A stretch of DNA of 64,000 nt from assembly GCF_009811555.1 (NCBI RefSeq), contig NZ_BLIN01000005.1, positions 2,241,501-2,305,500 of the forward strand, given 5' to 3'. A program made the position numbers and the translations under genes. The notes beneath the pieces are model-generated. The model was not told where the DNA came from. It ran no database searches and was given only the letters and a program-made list of their open reading frames with translations. The DNA comes from Streptomyces caniferus (GTDB lineage Bacteria; Actinomycetota; Actinomycetes; Streptomycetales; Streptomycetaceae). Positions 10,501 to 19,068 of the stretch are shown here, piece after piece (within the stretch, counting starts at the first letter, position 1; every line of letters starts with the position of its first letter).

Positions 10501-10666
10501 GGGGCGTCCGGCTGCCGTCACGGCGGATCTCGCGTCGTTCTGGCGGGACGGATACCGGTCCGTACGCGCGGAGTTGCGGGGGCGCTACCCCAAGCATCCC
10601 TGGCCGGAGGACCCTTCGGCGGCCGAGCCGACCCGGCACACCTCGGCGCGGCTCAAGCGGGGCTGA
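7553..10666 (+). CDS. hrpB: ATP-dependent RNA helicase HrpB with large low-complexity insert
   Basis: A DEAH/RHA-family helicase of 1037 residues. The P-loop CAPPGTGKTTLV is at about residues 28-39. Motif II VVVLDECHERHLDAD follows, then SATTDAEGW (motif III), VVLATSVAESSLTVPGV (motif V) and the QRAGRAGRE motif VI. The C-terminal HrpB-specific region ends in HLLSPAGRPAAVTADLASFW and RYPKHPWPEDP. HrpB proteins are usually about 820-850 residues. The excess is mainly a Gly/Ala/Pro/Arg tandem-repeat insert encoded by about 9060-9620, with a smaller Gly-rich insert at about 9710-9810. GTG 7553 is preferred over the longer frame because the protein then begins just ahead of the helicase core. The cellular role in Streptomyces is not established. 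Confidence 0.92.
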   Translation: MIRRDALDQLPVRTALPALRAALDGPGAAVLCAPPGTGKTTLVPLELAGLTGEGPGRRVLVAEPRRIAARAAARRMAWLLGEKAGDRVGFTVRGERRAGPRTTVEVVTTGVLLQRLQRDPELAGVDVVVLDECHERHLDADTSAAFLLDVRETLRPELRLVAASATTDAEGWAGLLGGPDGAAPVVEAAGVSHPVEVVWAPPERPVRPAHGMRVDPALLAHVAAVVRRALHEQTGDVLCFLPGVGEIGRVAGELAGADAEVLQVHGRAPAEVQDAVLAGGSGLRRVVLATSVAESSLTVPGVRVVVDSGLARVPRTDHARGLSALTTVRASRAAGRQRAGRAGREAPGVVYRCWSEGEDGRLPAFPDPEIKVADLTAFALQSACWGDPTAGGLALLDAPPAGALAAGREVLAAIGAVDGSGRATARGVRMARLGLHPRLARALLDGAPEVGVRRAAEVVALLSEEPPRAYGDDLAGAWRTARRGGDAYAARWRQEARRLASAAGGPRAGAGTDADAGSGAGEDAQAGPGTGAGVDGESGAGARVHAEPGAGTGAHTPPGPGANAPTQPGPGAGTHPAPGAGAGVHAGSDVGPDAGSGRGGAGQAKARPGERSGTGPGRGTPQGADDRAGAGTGSGRAGAGGGRAGAAGGRDRTRSSRAGAEGGRDRAGSGRSGAANGRDGAQSGPAAVTDDAVAGLIAALAFPERVARARGAGSYLMASGTGAELAGAGPGPGTQGGWGHRPGTSGGGGGSRLRDAGWLAVAVADRPVAAVSARVRLAAVIDEETACAAARALYSSGEEVRWSDGDVVARSMTRLGAIELASRPLTAPDPGLLRDAVVSGLRREGFGLLRWSPAATSLRQRMGFLHRELGAPWPDVSDAALLERAEEWLGVELGRARRRADLARVDAGQALSRLLPWATGDAVRFDELAPERIEVPSGSRVRVDYGGEQPVLAVKLQELFGLQESPRVAGGRVPVLVHLLSPAGRPAAVTADLASFWRDGYRSVRAELRGRYPKHPWPEDPSAAEPTRHTSARLKRG

Positions 10667-10717
10667 GCGCGGGGCGGGAGGGGCGCGGAGGCGGCTCGCC
10701 GGCGTCATGGGTCCACG

Positions 10718-11827
10718 TTACGAGCCGGCACTGACAACGCCGTCGGACGAGGGCGGCGCGGGGGCGGGCGCCCCGTCGGCGGCCGGGGCGCGGGGGCGCC
10801 GGCCGCGGGCCTCCAGATGCAGGCTCAGGGCCAGCAGCACCCCGCCGAGGAGCAGGAACCCCCACGGCAGATAGCTGGTGAGCAGCAGGACGAGGGTGCG
10901 CTGGGAGGTCACCAGGGCGACGGTGGAGTCGATGTAGTCGTCGCGCATCTTCACATGGCCGGCGAACGCGGTGACCTTGCCGCCGCCGGGCAGGAGATCG
11001 CCGCCGCGCAGCTCCTCCTTGTGGATCTCCTGGCCGTTGACCGGCGCCCCGGTGACCGGCTCCACCCAGAACATCCGCTTGGTGCTGTACCAGCGGGTGG
11101 TGCCCATCTTCTCGACGGACTCGGGGGTGATGCCCTTGACCGGCATCTTCTTGGGGAGGGCGACCTTGGTCCAGGGGATGGTCTGCTCGAAGTAGTAGAC
11201 CTCCAGGCCGTGGAAGGTGCGGGTGCCTCTGTAGTGGATGGGGGCCGAGGTGCGGGTCTGGGCGTCGAAGTAGGCGTAGTCGCGCTTCTCGGTGAGGAAC
11301 GGCCACTTGTACTCGATGCCCTCGCGGCGGACCGGGTCGCCGTCGACCATCTCGCCGGTGGCGTGCACGGGTTCCTGGGAGTGCGCGTCGAAGAGGTAGC
11401 GCTCGGGGATCTCGGAGACCATCTTGCCGTCGGGGCCGACGACGTAGGACAGCGTGTCCCAGACGACGATGTCGCGGCCCGCGGACTGCTCGATGCGTTC
11501 GGATGCGGCGACGTCGCCCTTGAGGGTCTGCACGATGGTGACCTCGGGGACGCGCTCGGCCTTCATCGTCCCGTAGTCGAGGAGGGTGGCGGGCTTGGCC
11601 TCCAGGACCATGTCCTGGTACTGGCCGGGCGGGATCTTGGCGAGCCGCGGAAAGGCGTACCACCGCATCAGCGGGGACAGGGCGGTGAAGAAGACGGCGA
11701 GGGCGAGCAGTACCAGGCTCGCCGGGCGGCGCATCCCCCGCGCTTCGCGGCGTCGGCCGACGACGGGGGTGCTGGGGTCGGCCGGGGTTGTGGGGGCGGT
11801 TCCCCCTGTGGGCTCAGTGCGGCGCAT
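10718..11827 (-). CDS. DUF3068 (PorA-family) membrane-anchored protein
   Basis: A 369-residue protein of the DUF3068/porin PorA-like family found in actinomycetes. A transmembrane helix follows a short cytoplasmic leader (about residues 35-55, SLVLLALAVFFTALSPLM). A long extracytoplasmic domain comes next. A second membrane segment lies near the C-terminus (LVLLLTSYLPWGFLLLGGVL), then a Pro/Ala-rich tail. The role is unknown. Start ATG 11827 has GGGAGGG upstream. It lies 17 bp downstream of the 44-residue secreted or anchored peptide gene and is probably cotranscribed with it. It converges on hrpB with no clear terminator hairpin between them. Confidence 0.85.
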   Translation of the reverse strand: MRRTEPTGGTAPTTPADPSTPVVGRRREARGMRRPASLVLLALAVFFTALSPLMRWYAFPRLAKIPPGQYQDMVLEAKPATLLDYGTMKAERVPEVTIVQTLKGDVAASERIEQSAGRDIVVWDTLSYVVGPDGKMVSEIPERYLFDAHSQEPVHATGEMVDGDPVRREGIEYKWPFLTEKRDYAYFDAQTRTSAPIHYRGTRTFHGLEVYYFEQTIPWTKVALPKKMPVKGITPESVEKMGTTRWYSTKRMFWVEPVTGAPVNGQEIHKEELRGGDLLPGGGKVTAFAGHVKMRDDYIDSTVALVTSQRTLVLLLTSYLPWGFLLLGGVLLALSLHLEARGRRPRAPAADGAPAPAPPSSDGVVSAGS

Positions 11828-11844
11828 GGCGGCGCGTCCCTCCC

Positions 11845-11979
11845 TCAGGGGTGCTTGGGGACGGTGGTCAGCAGCGGCTTGGGCGAGGTCGTGCCGCTGG
11901 GTGCGCCGGTCGCCGTGAGGGTGAGGACGAGGGCGAGCGCCGCGGCCAGTCCGGCCGCGGCTGCTGTCAGGGCGCGCAT
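11845..11979 (-). CDS. Small SPW_0924-family membrane/secreted peptide
   Basis: A 44-residue peptide consisting of an N-terminal hydrophobic segment (MRALTAAAAGLAAALALVL) and a short polar tail ending KPLLTTVPKHP. It matches from memory the conserved small protein named SPW_0924 family, which is typically found just upstream of a DUF3068 gene in Streptomyces, as here. ATG 11979 is chosen because the preceding in-frame codons have no protein-like composition. The function is unknown; tight pairing with the downstream DUF3068 gene suggests a shared process at the membrane. Confidence 0.75.
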   Translation of the reverse strand: MRALTAAAAGLAAALALVLTLTATGAPSGTTSPKPLLTTVPKHP

Positions 11980-12056
11980 GGTCGGCCTCCCGAGAGCTGA
12001 TACGGCGTCAGGGCGGGGGCACCGTAGCAACGGGCGGCCGAGATGAGAACACGTGG

Positions 12057-12096
12057 CACCGCCGTCCCGCCCCGGACGGAGGGCGGAACGGCGGTG
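12057..12096 (-). terminator. Terminator hairpin downstream of the transglycosylase gene
   Basis: CACCGCCGT and ACGGCGGTG form the outer 9-bp stem, and CCGCC/GGCGG continue it inside after one mismatch. It lies about 95 bp past the stop codon of the minus-strand gene ending at 12192. Confidence 0.6.
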
Positions 12097-12191
12097 ACGG
12101 GCCGGCGCGGTGGCCGGCCCGGCGCTCCGGCCGGCCATGCGCCGGGCCGGTGGCGCGGTGCGTGGCCGGCCGCGGCGGGCCGGGAGTGCGG

Positions 12192-13973
12192 TCAGGAACC
12201 GGCCGGGGCGGCGACCTTCAGCTTGACGGTGAGGACTGCGCCGTCGGCGGTGGTCAGCCGCAGCAGGAACGTGCCCGCGTGCGCATCGGTGTAGATCTTC
12301 GGGAGCTTCAGCAGGCCGTTGGCGTCCGTGGTGAGCCCGGTGAGGGTGCGGACCGGCTCGTCCTTGTCCTTGCCGGTGGCCTCGGGGTCCTTGAAGTAGG
12401 GGCCCTTGTCGTTCTCCACGGGCTTCGGATCGTCGGTGACCATGGTCGCGGTGAGCGCGACACCCGCCGCGATCTTGCCCTGGTAGGTCGCCTCGACCTC
12501 GACCGCGTCCTCGGCGAACGGCTGTCCGGCGGTCGCCGTCAGCTCCTTGTCGGAGGTGCGGGCGATCTTGTCGGCCTTCGGGGCGGGCTTGGCCTTGACG
12601 GTGGCGCCGAAGGCGACGGCGGGGGCGGCGCGGCCCACGGCGGTGGCCCGGATGGTGAAGGCGCCGGCCTGGTCGCCCGCGCGCAGGGCGGGGGCGGTGG
12701 CGAGGCCGTCCTTGTCCGTGGGGACGGTGACGGAGGTGGCGTCACCGGGGAAGCGGGCGCCGCTGGACGCGGGCAGGGTGAAGCGGACGGGGGCACCGGC
12801 GACGGCCCTGCCCGCGGCATCCTTGGCGCGCACCCGCGGTGGCGTGGCGAACTCGGTGCCGGCAAGGGCGCTCAGGTCCTTGTCGCCGACCCGCTCGAGA
12901 GTGGTGAGCCGGGCGGGCTCGGTGGGCGGCTTGGGGGCGGGCGGCTTCGGGGTGGGCGTACCGCTGCCGCCGGGGGTGGGGCCGGTGCCGTCCGAACCCC
13001 CGGGCTTGCCGGGGTGGTTCGGCTTATTGAGCTTGCCGGAGCCCGGGGTGCGGTCCGGGGCGTGGGAGCCGTGGCTCTGGCGCGTTCCGTCGCCGCTACG
13101 GCCACCGTGCTTGCCGGTCCTGGTCGCGCCGTCGCGGTGCACCGGAAGGACGCCCCGGCCGTCCGGCACCTCATGGGTGCCCTTGCGGTAGAACGCGTAC
13201 CAGGACAGCACCGTGCGCAGGTAGTCCTCGGAGTCGTTGTAGCCGAGTATCGCCCGGTCCAGGTCGTCCTGGGCGGACAGATCGCGGCCCCCGGCGCAGA
13301 GGTAGTGGCCCGCGGCGAGGGCGGCGTCGAAGACGTTGTGGGGGTCCTTCTTGCCGTCGCCGTTGCCGTCGGCACCCCAACCGGTGCCGTCGGGGCCGCC
13401 GTTGGACCAGGTGGAGGGGATGAACTGCATCGGGCCCACGGCACGGTCGTGGGTGAGGTCGCCGTCGTAGCGGCCGCCGTCGGTGTCCGTGATCAGGGCG
13501 AAGCCGTTGCCGTTGAGCTGCGGGCCGATGATCGGCTGGAGGGTGGTGCCCTCGGCGTCGACGGCGCCGCCGCGCGCCTGTCCGGACTCGACCTTGCCGA
13601 TGCCGGCGAGCAGTTGCCAGGGCAGCCGGCAGCCCGGATCGGACGCGTGGACCGCCGATGCGGCCTTCTTGTACGCGGCCAGGACGGTGGCGGGCAGGCC
13701 TGCCTCGGTGGGCCCGGTGCCGAGGGCGGCGTCCCGGCCGCTGTCGTGCGTCTCGTGGGGCGGTGCCTGCCGGTGGAGGGGCGGCCGGTCGGTGAAGTAC
13801 GTCGAACCGCCGTCGATGGGGGTGTCGGCGGGCGGGGCGGGCTTCTGCTTCTTGGCGGCCGCGGCCTCGGTGAGGGCCGGCGCCTGAGAGGCGGTCAGGG
13901 CGGCGAGCACCAGGGCCGCCAGGGCCGTCGAGGCCGCACCCCTTTGGAGCCGCCTTCGGAATGTGGCTGCCAT
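12192..13973 (-). CDS. Secreted lytic transglycosylase with Ig-like C-terminal domains
   Basis: A 593-residue exported peptidoglycan hydrolase. A signal peptide (about residues 1-38, ending in an Ala-rich region) precedes a SLT-type transglycosylase domain at about 85-245. Visible marks are LPWQLLAGIGKVESGQ with the catalytic Glu, RAVGPMQFIPSTW, and AALAAGHYLC followed by AILGYNDSEDYLRTVL. A Pro/Gly/Thr-rich linker follows. Two bacterial Ig-like domains complete the protein: about 350-460 (DKDLSALAGTEF onward) and about 470-590 (DKELTATAGQPF onward). The paired DKxLxAxAGxxF openings suggest duplication. Such proteins cleave cell-wall glycan during growth or sporulation; the Ig domains may hold it in the wall. 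Start is ATG 13973. Confidence 0.9.
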   Translation of the reverse strand: MAATFRRRLQRGAASTALAALVLAALTASQAPALTEAAAAKKQKPAPPADTPIDGGSTYFTDRPPLHRQAPPHETHDSGRDAALGTGPTEAGLPATVLAAYKKAASAVHASDPGCRLPWQLLAGIGKVESGQARGGAVDAEGTTLQPIIGPQLNGNGFALITDTDGGRYDGDLTHDRAVGPMQFIPSTWSNGGPDGTGWGADGNGDGKKDPHNVFDAALAAGHYLCAGGRDLSAQDDLDRAILGYNDSEDYLRTVLSWYAFYRKGTHEVPDGRGVLPVHRDGATRTGKHGGRSGDGTRQSHGSHAPDRTPGSGKLNKPNHPGKPGGSDGTGPTPGGSGTPTPKPPAPKPPTEPARLTTLERVGDKDLSALAGTEFATPPRVRAKDAAGRAVAGAPVRFTLPASSGARFPGDATSVTVPTDKDGLATAPALRAGDQAGAFTIRATAVGRAAPAVAFGATVKAKPAPKADKIARTSDKELTATAGQPFAEDAVEVEATYQGKIAAGVALTATMVTDDPKPVENDKGPYFKDPEATGKDKDEPVRTLTGLTTDANGLLKLPKIYTDAHAGTFLLRLTTADGAVLTVKLKVAAPAGS

Positions 13974-14124
13974 ACGTGGTCCCCTCCGCGTTGCCCCACC
14001 GCGTTCCTGACGCGGTGTCGCGCTCCCCAGCGCTCCAACTCAGGTGACACTACGACAACTCGGGCCCGGCATCTACCACCAACATCGGACACATAATGAT
14101 CTGAATCGATCTAGGAGAGGCGTC

Positions 14125-15078
14125 ATGCCGTTTACGCTCAGTCACGCCGCCGCCGTGCTCCCGGTCATCCGGCGGACCGGCGCGGCACGCGGTCCGCTGG
14201 TCGCCTCGGCGCTCGTCGCGGGGTCGTTCGCACCCGATATGACGTACTACGCGGACTCGTTGGTTCCCGGCGGCATGGCCTTCGGCGACTTCACCCACTC
14301 GTTGCCCGGGGTGCTGACCGTGGATGTGCTGGTCACCGCGGTGCTCGTGGGCGGCTGGCTGCTGGTGCGCGAGCCGTTGACCTCGCTGGTGCCCCGGGCC
14401 TGGCGCAGCACGGTCCACACCTTCGTCCGCGGCCGGTCCCGGCGGCCCCGGGGAGCCCGCGAACTCGCCGCCCTGGTGGGCTGGTTCGTGGTCTCGGCGG
14501 TACTCGGGGCGGTGACCCATGTGGTCTGGGACGCCTTCACCCACCCCGGCCGCTGGGGCACCCGGCTGGTTCCCGGCCTGGACCGGGTGGTGGGCGGACT
14601 GCCGCTCTCTACGTATGTCCAGTACGGCACCTCGGCGCTCGCGCTGGCGGCGATGGGCGCGTTCGTGTGGCCGATCCTGCGGCGGCAGGACGGCACCGCC
14701 GCGGCGGCCGTAGCGTCCGTGCCGGCCGCGGTACCGGTGCTGACCGTACGGCTGCGACTGCTGCTCACCGCCCTGCTCGCGCTGTGTGTGGCGGCCGGTG
14801 CCGTGCACCGTGTCCTGCGGGCGCGCGCCGTGTACGGGCCCGAGGTGAGCGCGCTCGACTACCTCCCGACCGCGCTTTTCGGCGCCGGGGCCGGCCTCGT
14901 CCTCGGGCTGCCGCTCTACGCGGTGGCCGTACGACTGCTGCACCGCCGCAGCCTCCGCGACCGGGCGGCCGGAGCCACGGGCCTGCCGCCGACGCCCGTG
15001 GCGCGGACCGTGCCCCGGGCGTCGGAGCCGTCCGGGGCCGCGGACGCGTCGCCGAACTCGCCGTCCCACGCCGAGTGA
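14125..15078 (+). CDS. DUF4184-family membrane protein
   Basis: A 317-residue integral membrane protein that opens with MPFTLSHAAAVLPVIRR, the signature of the DUF4184 family. About six hydrophobic helices follow. A histidine/aspartate-containing segment (LGAVTHVVWDAFTHPGRWG) recalls membrane-bound metal-dependent hydrolases, although no activity is established. The start at 14125 is set by the good ribosome-binding site AGGAGAGG about 6 nt upstream and by the family-typical N-terminus. It is divergent from the transglycosylase gene and converges on the rhomboid-like gene. Confidence 0.87.
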   Translation: MPFTLSHAAAVLPVIRRTGAARGPLVASALVAGSFAPDMTYYADSLVPGGMAFGDFTHSLPGVLTVDVLVTAVLVGGWLLVREPLTSLVPRAWRSTVHTFVRGRSRRPRGARELAALVGWFVVSAVLGAVTHVVWDAFTHPGRWGTRLVPGLDRVVGGLPLSTYVQYGTSALALAAMGAFVWPILRRQDGTAAAAVASVPAAVPVLTVRLRLLLTALLALCVAAGAVHRVLRARAVYGPEVSALDYLPTALFGAGAGLVLGLPLYAVAVRLLHRRSLRDRAAGATGLPPTPVARTVPRASEPSGAADASPNSPSHAE

Positions 15079-15126
15079 CAGCGCCCGAGGAGCGTGCCCG
15101 CACCCGCGCCGCCGCGCCCCGTCGGG

Positions 15127-15831
15127 CTACTCGACGAGCGCCGGACCGGGCTCGGGTACCGGGGCCGGGGCAGGGGCGGCGCGCCGGGCGGCCCGCAGCA
15201 GGAAGGCGCCACAGACGAAGCCGACGGCGGCCGCGAGCAGATGTCCGATGGTGGTGAAGTCGGGCAGCACCCCGCTCCAGTCGCCGCCGAGCACCGGCCA
15301 GGCGACGACTCCGGCCGCCGCGAGCCGGCGCACCCGGGGCAGCAGGAGCGCCGCCGCCGCGAGCACCGTCTCGGCCCCGTAGCTGATGCCGAAGTCGGGG
15401 GCGTGCCGGACACTGTCCGGGTACCAGCCGTGGGCGAGGGCCACCTGGATCACCGGCACGGTGAGCAGGGTCGCCGCGAGATGCCCCAGGAGGAAGATGC
15501 CGTAGGCGCGCCCCGGTCCGTACCGCCGTTCCAGCCACGCCAGGCTCACGGCGACGCCGAGGCCGAGCGTGATCAGCGTGCCGGCGAAGGCCTCCGAGGT
15601 GATCTCGGTCAGGGTGCCGTCGAAGAACAGCAGGCTGCCCGCCAGCACCCGGAGCGGATGGTCCTGAAGGTTGTCCAGATGCGTACTGACGCCGAGCAGC
15701 ACCCGCTGGGCCTCCGCGGTGGACAGCACCGCGGTGCACCAGACATGGGTGGCCAGCAGCAGGGCGAGATAGCCGACGGTGACCGGGCTACGGGAGACAT
15801 AGGTGCCCAGGGCGCGGGCCGCACGACGCAT
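15127..15831 (-). CDS. Rhomboid-like membrane protein
   Basis: A 234-residue polytopic protein with about six membrane segments. It carries FGISYGAETVLAAAALLL, which fits the rhomboid GxS serine motif, and later TIGHLLAAAVGFVCG, which would supply the catalytic His. LLGHLAATLL lies in an earlier helix. If these assignments are right it is an intramembrane serine protease, or a close relative, with unknown substrate. ATG 15831 is used because the longer reading adds only an Arg/Pro/Ser leader. It is near polA on the same strand but separated by a terminator-like hairpin. Confidence 0.72.
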   Translation of the reverse strand: MRRAARALGTYVSRSPVTVGYLALLLATHVWCTAVLSTAEAQRVLLGVSTHLDNLQDHPLRVLAGSLLFFDGTLTEITSEAFAGTLITLGLGVAVSLAWLERRYGPGRAYGIFLLGHLAATLLTVPVIQVALAHGWYPDSVRHAPDFGISYGAETVLAAAALLLPRVRRLAAAGVVAWPVLGGDWSGVLPDFTTIGHLLAAAVGFVCGAFLLRAARRAAPAPAPVPEPGPALVE

Positions 15832-15969
15832 CACGGGGTGATCAAAGCACAGCGCTTCCGAGCCGGACACGCTCCATGACGCTTGGGGCGACGACGGGTT
15901 TCGAGCCACCGGCGGGCGAGCCCGGACCGGTCGCAATGCGCTGTGGTGCGGGCCGGGTTGGGTGAGACG

Positions 15970-16006
15970 GGCGGGTGGTGGCAGGGCGTTCGCGCCACCA
16001 CCCGCC
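15970..16006 (-). terminator. Terminator hairpin downstream of polA
   Basis: Perfect 13-bp stem (GGCGGGTGGTGGC with GCCACCACCCGCC) and 11-nt loop, beginning about 8 bp after the polA stop codon. Confidence 0.85.
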
Positions 16007-16013
16007 TCCCGGC

Positions 16014-18752
16014 TCAGTGGGCCGCCGACTCCCAGTCCTTGCCGGAGCCGACCGAGACGTCCAGCGGCGCGCTGAGCTGGACCGCCGCGGCCATCTCGCG
16101 GCGCAGCACTTCCTCGACCTTCTTGCGTTCGCCGGGGGCGACCTCGACGACGATTTCGTCATGGACCTGGAGCAGCATCCGGGACCGCAGCTCCGCGGCC
16201 CGCAGCGCCGCGTCCACCCGCAGCATCGCGATCTTGACGATGTCGGCGGCGGTGCCCTGGATCGGGGCGTTCAGCGCCATCCGTTCGGCCATTTCGCGGC
16301 GCTGGCGGTTGTCGCTGTTGAGGTCGGGGAGGTAGCGGCGGCGGCCGAGCATGGTCTCGGTGTAGCCGGTGGCGCGGGCCTCCTCCACGACGCGCTGGAG
16401 GTAGTCGCGCACCCCGCCGAACCGCTCGAAGAAGTTGTCCATCAGCTTGCGGGCCTCGTCGGGCTGGATGCCCAGCTGCTGGGAGAGGCCGAACGCCGAC
16501 AGGCCGTATGCCAGGCCGTAGGACATCGCCTTGATCTTGCGGCGCATCTCCGGGTCGACCTTGGACTTGTCGACCGAGAAGACATGGGAGGCGACGGTGG
16601 TGTGGAGGTCCTCGCCGGAGGTGAACGCCTCGATCAGGCCCTCGTCCTCGGAGAGGTGCGCCATCACCCGCAGCTCGATCTGGCTGTAGTCGGCGGTCAG
16701 CAGCGACTCGAAGCCCTCGCCGACGACGAAGCCGCGGCGGATCGCCCGGCCCTCGTCCGTGCGCACCGGGATGTTCTGCAGGTTGGGGTCCGTGGAGGAC
16801 AGCCGGCCGGTGGCGGCCACGGTCTGGTTGAAGGTGGTGTGGATCCGGCCGTCGGCGGCGATGGTCTTGATCAGGCCCTCGACGGTCGTCCGCAGCTTGG
16901 CCTGCTCACGGTGCCTGAGCATGATCACCGGGAGCTCGTTGTCGGTCTGCGCGGCCAGCCAGGCGAGGGCGTCGGCGTCGGTCGTGTAGCCCGTCTTGGT
17001 CTTCTTGGTCTTGGGCAGGCCCAGCTCGCCGAAGAGGACCTCCTGCAGCTGCTTGGGCGAGCCGAGGTTGAACTCGTGGCCCGCGGCGGCATGCGCCTCC
17101 TTGACGGCCTGCTGCACCGCGCCCGCGAACTGCTGCTCCATCCGCTCCAGCCAGCCCCGGTCCGCGGCGATACCGGCCCGCTCCATCCGGGCCAGCAGCT
17201 CGCTGGTGGGCAGCTCCACGTCGCGCAACAGCCCGGCCGCGCCGACCTCCGCCAGCTTCGTCTCGAACGCCGTGCCCAGGTCGAGGACCGTACGGGCCTG
17301 TCCCATCAGGGCGTCCGCCTCGGCCTCCTCGTCCGCGCCGAACGCCAGCTGGCCGTCGCCGGCCGCGGCCGGGGCGAGATCGCGGCCCAGGTATTCGAGG
17401 GACAGCGCGTCCAGCGCGAAGGAGCGGCGGCCGGGCTTGACCAGGTAGGCGGCCAGGGCGGTGTCCATGGTGACGCCGTCGATGGTCCAGCCGTGCTCGC
17501 CGAAGACCCGCATCAGGCCCTTGGCGTTGTGCATCACCTTGGGGCGGGCGGCGTCCGCGCTCCAGGCGGCGAAGGCGCGTTCGTCGGCCTCGTCGAGCTG
17601 CGACGGGTCGAACCAGGCGGCCGGTCCGCCGGGGGCGGCCAGGGCCACCTCGGCGACGCTGCCGCTGCCGAGCGTCCACACGTCGACCGTGGCCACGCCG
17701 AGCGGGCCCGTGCCGTGTTCGGCCAGCCACGGAGCGAGTTCGCCGGTGCCGACGACCGTGCCGTCCACCTCGACGCCCGGCGCCGGTGCCGCTTCCTCGG
17801 CGGCCTCGGCCGCTCCGGGGTCGACGGCGTGCAGCCGGTCCCGCAGGCCCTGGTTGCGGATCTCCAGGCCGTTGAGGAAGACCGTGAGCGCGTCGCGGTC
17901 GTAGGCCTCGCGGGTCAGCTCCGCCGGGCCGCACGACAGCTCGACGTCGCGCACCATCTCCGTGAGCCGGCGGTTGAGCTTCACGGACTCCAGGTGCTCG
18001 CGGAGGTTGGCGCCCGCCTTGCCCTTGACCTCCTCGGCGCGCTCCACCAACTCCGCGAACGAACCGAACTGGTTGATCCACTTCGTGGCGGTCTTCTCGC
18101 CGACGCCGGGGATGCCGGGGAGGTTGTCCGACGGGTCGCCGCGCAGCGCGGCGAAGTCCGGGTACTGGGCGGGGGTCAGGCCGTACTTCTCGAAGACCTT
18201 CTCCGGGGTGAAGCGGGTCAGCTCCGAGACGCCCTTGGTGGGGTAGAGGACCGTGACGTCGTCGGAGACCAGCTGGAAGGAGTCACGGTCGCCCGTGACG
18301 ATCGAGACCTCGAAGCCCTGGGCGGTGGCCTGCTCGGTGAGTGTGGCGATGACGTCGTCGGCCTCGAAGCCCTCGACCGCGAACCGCTTCACGCGCATCG
18401 CGTCGAGCAGCTCGCCGATCAGCTCGACCTGGCCCTTGAACTCGTCGGGCGTCTTGGAACGGTTCGCCTTGTAGTCGGCGAACTCCTCGGACCGCCAGGT
18501 CTTGCGCGAGACGTCGAAGGCCACCGCGAAATGCGTGGGCGCCTCGTCGCGCAGGGTGTTCGCGAGCATCGACGCGAAGCCGTAGATCGCATTGGTCGGT
18601 TGTCCCGTGACGGTCGTGAAATTCTCCACGGGCAGGGCGAAGAACGCCCGGTATGCCATGGAATGCCCGTCCATCAGGAGCAGTCGGGGACGGCCGCCCG
18701 CCGCCGCCTCGGTGCCGGTCGCTTCGCTCTTCTTCGCTGCCTTTGCTGCCAC
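16014..18752 (-). CDS. polA: DNA polymerase I
   Basis: Repair and Okazaki-fragment-processing polymerase, 912 residues. An N-terminal 5'-3' nuclease domain spans about residues 20-310, with LLLMDGHSMAYRAFFAL, FEADDVIATL, VTGDRDSFQLV and GIPGVGEKTA. A central 3'-5' exonuclease-like domain follows, about 330-515. Its first motif reads VATVDVWTL rather than the DxE of proofreading enzymes, so it is probably inactive, as usual in actinomycetes. The C-terminal polymerase domain has DYSQIELRVMAHLSEDEGL, the finger helix RRKIKAMSYGLAYGLSAFGL (one motif) and LLQVHDEIVVEV. GTG 18752 is chosen because the upstream reading is low-complexity Gly/Arg sequence. Confidence 0.97.
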   Translation of the reverse strand: MAAKAAKKSEATGTEAAAGGRPRLLLMDGHSMAYRAFFALPVENFTTVTGQPTNAIYGFASMLANTLRDEAPTHFAVAFDVSRKTWRSEEFADYKANRSKTPDEFKGQVELIGELLDAMRVKRFAVEGFEADDVIATLTEQATAQGFEVSIVTGDRDSFQLVSDDVTVLYPTKGVSELTRFTPEKVFEKYGLTPAQYPDFAALRGDPSDNLPGIPGVGEKTATKWINQFGSFAELVERAEEVKGKAGANLREHLESVKLNRRLTEMVRDVELSCGPAELTREAYDRDALTVFLNGLEIRNQGLRDRLHAVDPGAAEAAEEAAPAPGVEVDGTVVGTGELAPWLAEHGTGPLGVATVDVWTLGSGSVAEVALAAPGGPAAWFDPSQLDEADERAFAAWSADAARPKVMHNAKGLMRVFGEHGWTIDGVTMDTALAAYLVKPGRRSFALDALSLEYLGRDLAPAAAGDGQLAFGADEEAEADALMGQARTVLDLGTAFETKLAEVGAAGLLRDVELPTSELLARMERAGIAADRGWLERMEQQFAGAVQQAVKEAHAAAGHEFNLGSPKQLQEVLFGELGLPKTKKTKTGYTTDADALAWLAAQTDNELPVIMLRHREQAKLRTTVEGLIKTIAADGRIHTTFNQTVAATGRLSSTDPNLQNIPVRTDEGRAIRRGFVVGEGFESLLTADYSQIELRVMAHLSEDEGLIEAFTSGEDLHTTVASHVFSVDKSKVDPEMRRKIKAMSYGLAYGLSAFGLSQQLGIQPDEARKLMDNFFERFGGVRDYLQRVVEEARATGYTETMLGRRRYLPDLNSDNRQRREMAERMALNAPIQGTAADIVKIAMLRVDAALRAAELRSRMLLQVHDEIVVEVAPGERKKVEEVLRREMAAAVQLSAPLDVSVGSGKDWESAAH

Positions 18753-19068
18753 GCCCCCGATCCTGCCACGCCCCACTGACAATCCCCGCCGCGACGGCCG
18801 GCGCTCCCCGCCGCGGCCGCGCCCCGGCCCGCCGCCGGAGACCGCCCCGTCCGCCGCCGCACACCGCCCGGACCGGGCGCCGGAGCGCCCCGGACCTGCC
18901 GCGGGGCACCGCCCCGGGCCGGGCCCGCGCCGCGCTCCGCGGCCGCCCGGCGCGCTCGGCCCTACACCGCCCCACGCGTCCGTGACAGGATCTGATGTGT
19001 ACGCCAACGATCCGCCGCGCCCGGCGGAGCGAGCACCAGCTCACGGCTCGAGCTCAAGGGAGAGCGCC
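18753..19068. other. Divergent intergenic region polA / oxidoreductase
   Basis: About 316 bp between the divergently transcribed polA and FdhF/YdeP-family genes. It is a very GC-rich, Pro/Arg-coding-like stretch; no convincing promoter, gene or repeat was recognised. Confidence 0.4.

Noticed and set aside
7433..10708. A 1091-codon open frame antisense to hrpB
   Set aside because: Its Arg/Pro/His-rich composition is that of a shadow frame in GC-rich DNA; the plus-strand frame carries all helicase motifs.
13974..14124. Possible c-di-AMP riboswitch before the secreted transglycosylase
   Set aside because: Such riboswitches do precede some Streptomyces wall hydrolase genes, but the leader here is short and none of the conserved signature segments was seen.
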